64,000 nt of DNA. Source: Bacteroidia bacterium (GTDB taxonomy: Bacteria > Bacteroidota > Bacteroidia > B-17B0 > Aurantibacillaceae). The DNA lies in assembly GCA_018000995.1 (NCBI GenBank), contig JAGNIU010000003.1:121939-185938 (forward strand), in the 5' to 3' direction. Below, piece by piece: positions 43,362-51,600 of the stretch. The translations under genes were made by a program, and so were the position numbers. Position 1 is the stretch's first letter, and each line of letters opens with the position of its first letter. The notes beneath the pieces are model-generated. The model made no database searches. It was not told the origin of the DNA and worked only from the letters and a program-made list of their open reading frames with translations.

Positions 43362-44105
43362 ATGTTAACCTTATACATAAAAGAAATCCGTAGCTTTTTA
43401 AGTTCGCTGATTGGTTATGTGGCCATTGGTGTATTTATTACGCTAATTGGGGCGTTTATGTGGTTAATTCCAAGCGAGAGTACCGGCACTAATGTTTTAG
43501 AAAATGGCTTCGCAAATATTGATCCGCTTTTTGTTTTAGCACCTTGGGTGTATTTATTTTTAATTCCGGCTATTACCATGCGTACTTTTTCGGAGGAGAA
43601 AAAGACTGGGACTATCGAATTATTATTAACGCGCCCCTTAAGCGATATGCAAATTGTATTCGCAAAATATTTAGCAGGATTTACTTTGGTAATCGTTTCA
43701 TTACTTCCAACATTAATTTATTATTACACTGTAAGTAAATTGGCAGCCGATCACCGCGTAGGAATTGACACCGGCGGTATGTGGGGTTCGTACATTGGTT
43801 TATTATTTTTAGGAGCAGGATTTGTGTCCATTGGTATTTTCGCTTCTGCAGTTGCAGAGAATCAAGTTATCGCTTTCATCATGGCACTTCTGTTGTGTTT
43901 CTTTTGTTATACTGGTTTCGAATACATTGCTGTATCCGGATTGTTCGGAAAGTATGATGCTTTAGTAAAGTCATTAGGCATTAATCATCATTACATTAGT
44001 ATGAGCCGCGGTGTTATTGATACACGCGATATGTTATATTTTATAAGTGTGATTACCTTATTCAATATCTCAACAAAATTAGTGTTGCAAAGCAGAAAAT
44101 GGTAA
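43362..44105 (+). CDS. gldF: Gliding motility-associated ABC transporter permease GldF
   Basis: 247 residues with about six membrane segments. Family marks: LYIKEIRSFLSSLIGYVAI, PAITMRTFSEEKKTGTIELL, LTRPLSDMQIVFAKYLAGF. With GldG and the ATPase GldA it forms a transporter linked to gliding in Flavobacterium; GldA is not in this window. Many non-gliding Bacteroidota also carry gldFG, so motility is not proven. It overlaps gldG by 7 nt. Confidence 0.93.
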   Translation: MLTLYIKEIRSFLSSLIGYVAIGVFITLIGAFMWLIPSESTGTNVLENGFANIDPLFVLAPWVYLFLIPAITMRTFSEEKKTGTIELLLTRPLSDMQIVFAKYLAGFTLVIVSLLPTLIYYYTVSKLAADHRVGIDTGGMWGSYIGLLFLGAGFVSIGIFASAVAENQVIAFIMALLLCFFCYTGFEYIAVSGLFGKYDALVKSLGINHHYISMSRGVIDTRDMLYFISVITLFNISTKLVLQSRKW

Positions 44106-45820
44106 AGGAGAAAAAACATACTACCGGTAACAGACGGAAAGACATCATCAACTTTGTGATGACGATTAGTATTGTAATACTCGCCAATTTTGTATTTTCA
44201 TTTTACTTCCAGCGTTTCGATTTAACTTCTGAAAAGCGTTACACTTTAGCAGAATCAACAAGAAAACTCCTAAAAGATTTGGATGATGTTGTTTACATGA
44301 AAATTTATTTGCAGGGCGATTTAAATCCTGATTTTACAAGATTGAGAAATGAAACTAAAGAAATTTTAGATGAATTCAGAGCTTATTCCAACAATCAAAT
44401 CGATTACGAATTCATTAATCCCGGGGAGAATCCGAATAAAGAAGAAGTAAATAAAATTGAAAAACAATTATACGATAAAGGAATTATTCCTGAACAGGTA
44501 ATTGATAAAAGTAAAAAAGGACAAAAAGTAACTGAAACTTTATTATGGCCGGGCGCTCTTGTTACCTATCGTGGTCGCGAATTACCTTGGCAAATTTATA
44601 AGAAGCAAGCCGGTGGTGGTTTCTCTGCTGAAATGAGTATAAATAATTCAGTACAAGAATTAGAATACGGTATTACAAACACAATCCGTAAACTACAAGC
44701 GCCACGTAAACCGGAAGTAACTTTTATTGAAGGTCACAGTGAATTAGACACTTTGCGTCAGTACGATTTTATGCGTTCTTTAAGTGAGTACTATGAAGTA
44801 AATCGTACAGTTATCAATCAAAAATTAGATGCTTTAAATGGAACGGATGTCATTGTAATTTCTCAACCCGATTCAGCTTTTGTTGAGAAAGATAAATTTA
44901 TCATCGATCAGTTTATTATGCGTGGCGGAAAAGTGTTGTGGATGATTGATCCTGTGTATTTAGACATGGATACATTCAGACTAAAGCAATTTACCTTAGG
45001 TTTTAATAACGATTTAAATTTAACCGACATGCTGTTTAGATACGGCGTTCGTTTAAACCCTGTATTGGTTCAAGATATGCAGTGTGCTAAGATTCCTGTG
45101 AATGTTGGTTTTAAAAACGGACAACCTAATTTCCAGCCGTTTCAATGGTTGTATAGTCCTTTATTAATGCCGGACATCGATCATCCCATTGTAAAGAATC
45201 TCGATTTAATTAAAATGGAATTTGCAGGAACTATTGATACCATAACAGCGAAGGGAATTAAGAAAACTATTTTATTGCACACTTCACGATACACAAAGCT
45301 ACAGCCAACACCTGCACGTGTTGCATTAGCAATGGTACAATTTAAACCTAAGGAATCTCAGTTTAGTACTCCGTACCAACCTGTTGCTTGTTTATTGGAA
45401 GGAGAATTTGAATCGAATTATAAAAACAGAGCTAATCAATCGATGCACGATTCGGTTTTAGAAGCATTTAAGTATAAAGAGATAAGTAAGAAGACAAAAA
45501 TGATTGTAATTGCTGATGGTGATATTGCTAAGAATGATGTGATGAGACGTACCGGACCATTACCATTGGGCTACGATCAATTCACCAATCAAACTTTCGC
45601 TAACAAAACATTTTTATTGAATTGTGTGAATTATTTATTGGATGATGAGGGCTTACTTCAATTAAGAGCCCGTGAAATTAAACTAAGACTTTTAGCTAAA
45701 AAGAAAATTGAAGGCAAAGAAAGTAAATGGCAATTAATTAATATTGCTTTACCACTTGGCATCGTTATTCTTTTCGGATTGATTCAATTTTATATTCGTA
45801 AAAGGAAATACGCTTCATAA
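44099..45820 (+). CDS. gldG: Gliding motility-associated ABC-type protein GldG
   Basis: 573 residues. An N-terminal membrane helix (NFVMTISIVILANFVFSFYF), then a large periplasmic region (RFDLTSEKRYTLAESTRKLL, VTFIEGHSELDTL, GGKVLWMIDPVYLDMDTF), and a C-terminal helix (INIALPLGIVILFGLIQFYI). It is the partner of GldF in the Gld transporter. The overlap with gldF indicates translational coupling. Confidence 0.94.
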   Translation: MVKEKKHTTGNRRKDIINFVMTISIVILANFVFSFYFQRFDLTSEKRYTLAESTRKLLKDLDDVVYMKIYLQGDLNPDFTRLRNETKEILDEFRAYSNNQIDYEFINPGENPNKEEVNKIEKQLYDKGIIPEQVIDKSKKGQKVTETLLWPGALVTYRGRELPWQIYKKQAGGGFSAEMSINNSVQELEYGITNTIRKLQAPRKPEVTFIEGHSELDTLRQYDFMRSLSEYYEVNRTVINQKLDALNGTDVIVISQPDSAFVEKDKFIIDQFIMRGGKVLWMIDPVYLDMDTFRLKQFTLGFNNDLNLTDMLFRYGVRLNPVLVQDMQCAKIPVNVGFKNGQPNFQPFQWLYSPLLMPDIDHPIVKNLDLIKMEFAGTIDTITAKGIKKTILLHTSRYTKLQPTPARVALAMVQFKPKESQFSTPYQPVACLLEGEFESNYKNRANQSMHDSVLEAFKYKEISKKTKMIVIADGDIAKNDVMRRTGPLPLGYDQFTNQTFANKTFLLNCVNYLLDDEGLLQLRAREIKLRLLAKKKIEGKESKWQLINIALPLGIVILFGLIQFYIRKRKYAS

Positions 45821-45833
45821 TAGCATTCGATTA

Positions 45834-45989
45834 AACCCCTCTGTCACTTCGTGACATCTCCCCTTGGTAAGGGGAGAAAAATTTCACGTATATGAATAAA
45901 GTTTTCGTGCCGAGAATCTAAATTTGGAAGAACAAAATTTCTCCCCCTTTACAAGGGGGAGTCCTCCGCCAAAGCGGAGGGAGGGGGTT
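45834..45989. repeat. MITE-like inverted element with paired hairpins
   Basis: The left end AACCCCTCTG and right end GGAGGGAGGGGGTT are imperfect inverted repeats. Each half has two small hairpins: GTCAC/GTGAC and CTCCCC/GGGGAG on the left; CTCCCCCTT/AAGGGGGAG and CCTCCGC/GCGGAGG on the right. A/T-rich DNA of about 60 bp separates the halves. There is no coding content; it lies between convergent genes. Confidence 0.75.
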
Positions 45990-46005
45990 ATTGAAGAATA
46001 AATTC

Positions 46006-46872
46006 CTACTTATACGTTTTCGTCATATTCGACGGTGTACAAATAATAAAATCTCCACTTCCAATTGCAACTGAATCTAATTTTGAAATGTTAGCTTGTT
46101 CGGTAGAAGAAATCACCATCACTTTTAAATCAGGTTTTTGTTGTTTCAAATACCATTCAATTGCAGAATGATTATTGCTATGATAAGCGCCATTAAAATG
46201 AATGAAGGTTTGGCCTTTAGTCCAGTTCTTTAAAATGAAATGTGCCATAGTTGCATCTTTAATAGCTTGCGATTTTGGTAAATTTTCGCCACCATGTCCG
46301 CCGCCGTTTTCGAAAATTTCTTTATAAGCTTTTACGTTACCATCGTATTTGAAAGGCAGAGGGGCAATCCATTTTTTTGCATCCGCATCAATACTATCTA
46401 AACAAGCAGTTCCGCGCGAGTAAACCATGTTCGCATAGCGGCGCGGAATATTTGCTGCTACAAAATTTAATTTATTAGTCTTCGCAAAATCTAAAAGTGG
46501 TTTGTAGTCTGTAGGGAAATTATTCCAAAGTTTAACCTCATCTTTCAAAGTTTTTTCGCTCATGCGTCCGGCTAAATATTCATTTAAAGCAATTTGATCA
46601 TCGGCTTCAAACATTTCTGCACCTAAAACTAATTTTTCTTTTTTATCTGCATAAACATCTTTCGTTAGTTCTTTTTGTAACCAGTGAGAAATGGGGTTAT
46701 CATGTAATTCTCCGAATAAAATAACATCTGCTTTTTTGGCTTCAGCTAATAATTTACTGTAATCAGTCCTTACACCTTTAATATCGTATAGAACATAAGC
46801 TTCCTTAGTTTCAGTTGGAGGATTAAAACTCATTAGTAAAAGAGGAGCAAAAGCAAGAATTAATTTTTTCAT
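46006..46872 (-). CDS. ChaN-like (TIKI/EreA superfamily) exported protein
   Basis: 288 residues, with a signal peptide to about residue 17. Motifs of the ChaN/DUF399 family: DVILFGELHDNPISHWLQKE, LGAEMFEADDQIALNEYL, FVAANIPRRYANMV, and FIHFNGAYHSNNHSAIEWYL near the C-terminus. ChaN is implicated in haem or iron uptake in some bacteria; related folds include proteases and esterases. The start lacks a clear lipobox, so soluble periplasmic location is likely. Confidence 0.85.
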   Translation of the reverse strand: MKKLILAFAPLLLMSFNPPTETKEAYVLYDIKGVRTDYSKLLAEAKKADVILFGELHDNPISHWLQKELTKDVYADKKEKLVLGAEMFEADDQIALNEYLAGRMSEKTLKDEVKLWNNFPTDYKPLLDFAKTNKLNFVAANIPRRYANMVYSRGTACLDSIDADAKKWIAPLPFKYDGNVKAYKEIFENGGGHGGENLPKSQAIKDATMAHFILKNWTKGQTFIHFNGAYHSNNHSAIEWYLKQQKPDLKVMVISSTEQANISKLDSVAIGSGDFIICTPSNMTKTYK

Positions 46873-46983
46873 AGAATTGTTTTGTGTAAATGTATAAATG
46901 TTTTGGGATTACAAATTTGTTAAACGCATTTAGTATATTTTTTACTGAGGAAAATCACCCTTAAAGGGGGATAACATTTTGTC

Positions 46984-47310
46984 TTATTTCAACTTCTCAT
47001 TTCCTTTATGCCGTTCACTATCGCGACTTGTTTTTTTATCGAGATTCTTTTTCAAAGCATCTTCCAAATTAACTCCCGTTTGGTTAGCAATACAAATAAG
47101 CACGAATAGCACATCAGCTAGTTCGTCATCCAGTACTTTTGTTTTGTCGCTTTCCTTTTCGGATTGTTCGCCATAGCGACGAGCCATTATGCGGGCTACT
47201 TCACCAACTTCTTCAGTCAGCATTGCCATATTGGTTAATTCGTTAAAATAGCGCACGCCATGGGTTTTAATCCAGTTATCTACGTTTTGTTGTGCTTCTG
47301 TTATCGTCAT
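46984..47310 (-). CDS. MazG-like nucleotide pyrophosphohydrolase
   Basis: About 108 residues from the ATG at 47310 (MTITEAQQNVDNWI). The longer frame to 47343 would read into a palindromic repeat. The MazG metal-binding signature is present: EEVGEVAR, then DDELADVLFVL. The family hydrolyses (d)NTPs to monophosphates. The C-terminus is basic (KKNLDKKTSRDSERHKGNEK). Confidence 0.9.
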   Translation of the reverse strand: MTITEAQQNVDNWIKTHGVRYFNELTNMAMLTEEVGEVARIMARRYGEQSEKESDKTKVLDDELADVLFVLICIANQTGVNLEDALKKNLDKKTSRDSERHKGNEKLK

Positions 47311-47335
47311 ATTGAAATTGTTTCTTCGTTTTTTT

Positions 47336-47406
47336 GCCACCAAAACACCAAGGCACTAAATTCCACTAAAGTTTTGTGGGATTTAGAGTTTTTGAGATTT
47401 TGTGGC
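47336..47406. repeat. 71-bp palindromic repeat, copy 2
   Basis: Same family as 12131-12202: ends GCCACCAAAACACC and GAGATTTTGTGGC, shared internal AAGGCACTAAA and CCACTAAAG. It folds into one hairpin between the divergent MazG-like and symporter genes. Confidence 0.8.
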
Positions 47407-47452
47407 TAAACTTAATCAGGTTTTTCTGTTATGTAAAATTAAATATAATCAT

Positions 47453-47460
47453 TAAGTTTG
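47453..47460 (+). promoter_or_regulatory. Possible -7 box of the symporter gene
   Basis: TAAGTTTG matches TAnnTTTG, 18 nt before the ATG. No clear TTG upstream. Confidence 0.4.
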
Positions 47461-47478
47461 AGATATAAATTGATTTAA

Positions 47479-48813
47479 ATGTTTTCGAAGAAAAACCGCC
47501 TTATTACCAGTATAGTTATTGCCATGTTAATTGGTTTAGTAACGGGTTATATCATTAATAAATCTTTAAAGGATTCAAAACCTGATTATGCCAAAACTAT
47601 TTTAGTGAAAAGCGGAAACCCGGAAGTGATTAAAAAAACAGAAGCAGCTTTAACTAAACTAAGCGAAAAACAATTTAAAGACCAAAAGAAAGACATCGCT
47701 TCACGCTTCTCTATTTTAAGCGATATTTTTTTACGGATGATTAAAATGATTATTGCGCCATTAGTATTCGCAGTATTAGTTTTAGGTGTAGCAAAGGTGG
47801 GCGACTTCAAATCAGTTGGACGAATTGGATTAAAGACTATTGTATATTTTACCTGCGCCACTTTAATTGCCTTGATGTTAGGTTTAGTAATTGTAAACAT
47901 ATTTGAACCGGGAAAAGTGATGCATTTGGATTTACCGGATGCGCGTGCTGAAACGGGCGTAAAATCAAACGCGCAGGACGCTAAGAATTTTATTTCTCAT
48001 ATTATTCCCGATAGTATCATAAGTGCAATGGCAACAAATGATGTATTGCCTATTGTTGTGTTTGCTTTATTTTTTGGAATTGCAGCAGCTTCAATTGGTA
48101 AACATGGCGAGGCTATGGTGCGAGCTTGCGATAGTTTAGCGCACATAATGTTTAAGGTTACAAATTACGTTATGAATTTTGCGCCCATTGGTGTTTTTGG
48201 AGCAATAACAGCGGTCGTCGTCATGCAAGGCTTGGATGTGTTGAGTGGATACGCGTATTTAATTTTATGTTTCTTTGGGGGATTATTATTCTTTGTGTTT
48301 GTTGTGTTGTGGTTCATCGCCACCATTTTCAAAATAAAATTCTACAAATTATTATCTGATATTAAAGAACCAATTCTTTTAGCGTTTAGTACATCAAGTT
48401 CAGAAAGCGCGATGCCAAAAACAATTGAAGCTTTAGAAAAACACGGTATCAGTAATCGTATTGTGAGTTTTGTGTTGCCATTAGGTTATTCCTTTAATCT
48501 GGATGGTTCTATTATGTACATGACGTTTGCAACGGTATTCATCGCGCAATCGTATGGCATGGAAATTGGAATGGCCGACCAAATTAAAATGATGTTGATT
48601 TTATTAGTCACCAGTAAAGGAATGGCAGGCGTACCACGTGCATCTTTAGTTGTTATTGCCGGAATGCTCGGAATGTTTAATATTCCCGGTGAAGGCTTAC
48701 TATTATTATTAGCTGTTGATCAAATTCTTGACATGGGCCGTAGCGCAACTAATGTTGTAGGAAACGCTGTTGCCTCAGCTGTTGTGGCGAAGTTGGAAGG
48801 GGAGAAATTCTAA
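47479..48813 (+). CDS. Dicarboxylate/amino acid:cation symporter (DAACS family)
   Basis: 444 residues with about eight helices and two re-entrant loops. Family marks: LRMIKMIIAPLVFAVLVLGV, FSTSSSESAMPKTIEALEKHG with the serine-rich loop, NLDGSIMYMTFATVFIAQSYG, and DQILDMGRSATNVVGNAVAS. It imports glutamate/aspartate or C4-dicarboxylates with Na+ or H+. Residues about 25-75 form a longer than usual N-terminal extracytoplasmic loop, rich in Lys. Confidence 0.93.
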   Translation: MFSKKNRLITSIVIAMLIGLVTGYIINKSLKDSKPDYAKTILVKSGNPEVIKKTEAALTKLSEKQFKDQKKDIASRFSILSDIFLRMIKMIIAPLVFAVLVLGVAKVGDFKSVGRIGLKTIVYFTCATLIALMLGLVIVNIFEPGKVMHLDLPDARAETGVKSNAQDAKNFISHIIPDSIISAMATNDVLPIVVFALFFGIAAASIGKHGEAMVRACDSLAHIMFKVTNYVMNFAPIGVFGAITAVVVMQGLDVLSGYAYLILCFFGGLLFFVFVVLWFIATIFKIKFYKLLSDIKEPILLAFSTSSSESAMPKTIEALEKHGISNRIVSFVLPLGYSFNLDGSIMYMTFATVFIAQSYGMEIGMADQIKMMLILLVTSKGMAGVPRASLVVIAGMLGMFNIPGEGLLLLLAVDQILDMGRSATNVVGNAVASAVVAKLEGEKF

Positions 48814-48903
48814 GTATTATACGCTATTCTGCGTATTTATTTCTTTAACTATAATTCATAAGTTTGCCTTGAAGTGAGCAGGTAAATTTTTATTTTCACA
48901 ATT

Positions 48904-49551
48904 ATGATTAAGATAGCTGTAGTCGACGATATTAAAAATGTAAGAGAAACCATTGTAAGTAAATTGCAATTGTCAAAAGACATGTTGGTTGTAAAAGAGT
49001 TTTCTAACGGTAAAGAAATTTTACATGCTATGATGCAAGGTCTTGAGGCAGATGTTATTATTATGGATATTGAAATGCCTGAGATGGATGGCATTGAAGC
49101 GACTGAAAAAATCCTCACAAAATATCCGGATACCAAAATACTAATGTGTACTGTTTTTGATGATGAGACCAATTTATTCAAAGCTATTTGTGCCGGAGCG
49201 AAAGGATATTTGCTAAAAGACGAAAAACCTGAAAAGATTCACCGATCTATTTTTGAAACAATGGAAGGTGGAAGCGCAATGAGTGCAAGTATTGCTTTAA
49301 AATCGCTAAATCTGATAAAAAACGCCACTATAAAAGTAAAACAAGAAGTATCTGTAGAAAGTCAGCTCAGTAAACGCGAAATTGAGATGCTTGAGCACAT
49401 TGCTTCGGGGATGAGTTACGAGCAAGTGGCTAATGTAACAGGAATAAGTTATGGAACGGTTAGAAAACATCTTGAAAATATCTATAAAAAATTAAATGTT
49501 CATAGTAAATTAGAGGCTGTTAATAAAGCTAGAAATGATGGTTTACTTTAA
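48904..49551 (+). CDS. NarL/FixJ-family response regulator
   Basis: 215 residues. The receiver domain has the phospho-acceptor Asp55 (VIIMDIEMPEMDG) and conserved Lys in AKGYLLKDE. The C-terminal LuxR-type HTH covers about 150-212 (LSKREIEMLEHIASGMSYEQ, VRKHLENIYKKLNVHSKLEA). It precedes its histidine kinase and overlaps it by 17 nt, so the two are a coupled two-component pair. Targets are unknown. Confidence 0.95.
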   Translation: MIKIAVVDDIKNVRETIVSKLQLSKDMLVVKEFSNGKEILHAMMQGLEADVIIMDIEMPEMDGIEATEKILTKYPDTKILMCTVFDDETNLFKAICAGAKGYLLKDEKPEKIHRSIFETMEGGSAMSASIALKSLNLIKNATIKVKQEVSVESQLSKREIEMLEHIASGMSYEQVANVTGISYGTVRKHLENIYKKLNVHSKLEAVNKARNDGLL

Positions 49552-51472
49552 ACATGTTATATTTTTAAAATACATATTTGGAATATTTTTATTCTTTAAC
49601 TTTTCTACATTCTCACAGAATGATTTAAAACACCTCATTGATTCTTTAGAAAAACAATTGCCATCACTTTCAGGTGTTGCAAAAGTAAAAGCGCTGGATG
49701 ATCTCGGTTATTACAATTCCACAAGTAATATTGATCTGGCAATAAAATATGGTAACAGGTCTTGCGAATTAGCAAGAACCCTAAATGATTCTCTCCTTAT
49801 TGCCAGTTGCATGAATGATCTTTCTTTAAGTTATTATTTTAAGGGCTCATTCGATAGTTGTATTCTTCTTGCCGAAAAAGCATACGGCATCCGTTTAGCT
49901 AAAAAGCAATGGAGAGACGCAGGCGCAAGTATGAGTAAAGTGGCTCTGGGTTATTATGAGAAAGGTAAATACGACATCAGTCTCGAAAAAAATTTAAAAG
50001 CACTTGAACTTTTTGAAAAAGCCGGTTCTTCTGTAGAAGCTTTTAAACTTCAGAATAATATTGGTAGTATTTATGAGCGTAATAATCAATTAGAAGAAGC
50101 AAAAAAAATGTACAATTCTTCAGCAGAAGGCGCTTTGTCTGTGAAGGATTATGACGGCTATGTGTCTGCGAAATGTAATTATGCTATAATTTTATCGAAA
50201 ACTAATGAAGTTAAACAGGCAATTGCAATTTACGATGAATTATTGCCTCTAAGTAAAAAGTATTGTCGTGAAGAATTCATTTCTCAGATATATCAATCAC
50301 TCGGTGTTTGTGAAAGACGTTTAGGAAATACCCAAAAAGGACTCGAATATTATTTGATGGCTAAAGATATCTATGATAGGATTGGTACAGTGAGCGGCAT
50401 GTCTATTATCAATACAAATATTGGTTTGGTTTACATTGATCTGAAAAAATACAAGGAAGCAGAAGAATATTTGAAATTAGGTTTAAAGCAATCGCAAGAA
50501 ATAAAAAGTTGGTTATGGCAAAAGAAAGCTTATTTAGGATTGTATACTTTAGAGCATCATAAAGGTGATTTTAAACAGGCTAATTACTATTTAGAGATGC
50601 ATCAGGTTGTTAATGATAGTTTATACAATCAGGAAACACAGGATAAATTAGGAAAACTGCAAACAGAGTATAATTTAAAGGAAAAAGAAAATACAATTCT
50701 TTCGCAACAAAATACAATTGCACAAAGCGAATTAGCTATTAGTAAACGCAACACTTTTCTTATTATCGTTATTTCAGCTTTTATTGTATTGTTGTTCATT
50801 ATCTTATTTGTAGTTCAGCGTAATAACTTGAACCGTAAAAGAGAAGAGCTCAGCTTTCAAAATAAAATTCAAAAAGAGAGATCAAGAATATCAAAAGACC
50901 TTCACGATAATATGGGCGCTGAGTTAACAATAATCAGTTCTGCTATTGATATAAAAGCTCATGGTATTGAAAAAGAAAAAGATAAAAGCGACCTTGAAAC
51001 TATTTCAGATCAGGTAAGAAAAGCTTCTGCTTTAATGCGTGATACTATCTGGACCATCAGCGAAGAAAAAATTTCATTGGTTCAGTTTGGAATAAAAATA
51101 AAGGAATTTGCCGACCGGGCTTTTGGTCAAAAGAATATCACCATTCATTTTAAAAACACTTCTAACGAATTAAGTTTACGACCGGAAAGCACATTAAATT
51201 TATTCCGTATTATTCAGGAGGTTATTAATAACGCCTCTAAACATTCCGGGGCTAAGAATTTTTACATTCAGAATTGTGTGAATGATTTGAAGATAGAATT
51301 AAAGGATGACGGTAAAGGTTTTGATATAGAAAATGTTGAAAGAGGTTATGGTCTTAATAATATTACCAACAGAGCAAAAGACATCAATGCTAAAATAGAT
51401 TTCGAGATTAAAAAAGGTGAATTTGCGTCCATCAATATCGAACTCGACAGAAACTCTTTATGGGAGGGGTAA
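49535..51472 (+). CDS. TPR-containing sensor histidine kinase (NarX/DesK-like HisKA_3)
   Basis: 645 residues. A signal or anchor helix (about 8-24) is followed by TPR repeats in about 30-370, predicted to face the periplasm, a coiled region, and a membrane helix (TFLIIVISAFIVLLFIILFV, about 405-427). The HisKA_3 domain has phospho-acceptor His457 in SKDLHDNMGAE, and the HATPase has NNASKHSGA and DDGKGFDIENVERGYGLNNI. A periplasmic TPR array as sensor suggests it recognises a protein or large ligand. It overlaps the response regulator. Confidence 0.93.
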   Translation: MMVYFKHVIFLKYIFGIFLFFNFSTFSQNDLKHLIDSLEKQLPSLSGVAKVKALDDLGYYNSTSNIDLAIKYGNRSCELARTLNDSLLIASCMNDLSLSYYFKGSFDSCILLAEKAYGIRLAKKQWRDAGASMSKVALGYYEKGKYDISLEKNLKALELFEKAGSSVEAFKLQNNIGSIYERNNQLEEAKKMYNSSAEGALSVKDYDGYVSAKCNYAIILSKTNEVKQAIAIYDELLPLSKKYCREEFISQIYQSLGVCERRLGNTQKGLEYYLMAKDIYDRIGTVSGMSIINTNIGLVYIDLKKYKEAEEYLKLGLKQSQEIKSWLWQKKAYLGLYTLEHHKGDFKQANYYLEMHQVVNDSLYNQETQDKLGKLQTEYNLKEKENTILSQQNTIAQSELAISKRNTFLIIVISAFIVLLFIILFVVQRNNLNRKREELSFQNKIQKERSRISKDLHDNMGAELTIISSAIDIKAHGIEKEKDKSDLETISDQVRKASALMRDTIWTISEEKISLVQFGIKIKEFADRAFGQKNITIHFKNTSNELSLRPESTLNLFRIIQEVINNASKHSGAKNFYIQNCVNDLKIELKDDGKGFDIENVERGYGLNNITNRAKDINAKIDFEIKKGEFASINIELDRNSLWEG

Positions 51473-51572
51473 TCGGTTACACTTCACCTTCTATGGCTAA
51501 CCGTTTACCGATTACCATAACCATTTAACAATTAGTAGCTTACACGGGGTGTGGGATATGCTCTAAAAATGC

Positions 51573-51581
51573 TAAATTTGC
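51573..51581 (+). promoter_or_regulatory. Possible -7 box of yidC
   Basis: TAAATTTGC matches TAnnTTTG with the often-seen trailing C, 19 nt before the GTG start. No TTG at standard spacing. Confidence 0.45.
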
Positions 51582-51600
51582 CCTTCAAAATTCTTAAGAA

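Noticed and set aside
47311..47343. Upstream extension of the MazG-like protein
   Set aside because: It reads into a dispersed palindrome; the ATG at 47310 gives a normal family start.
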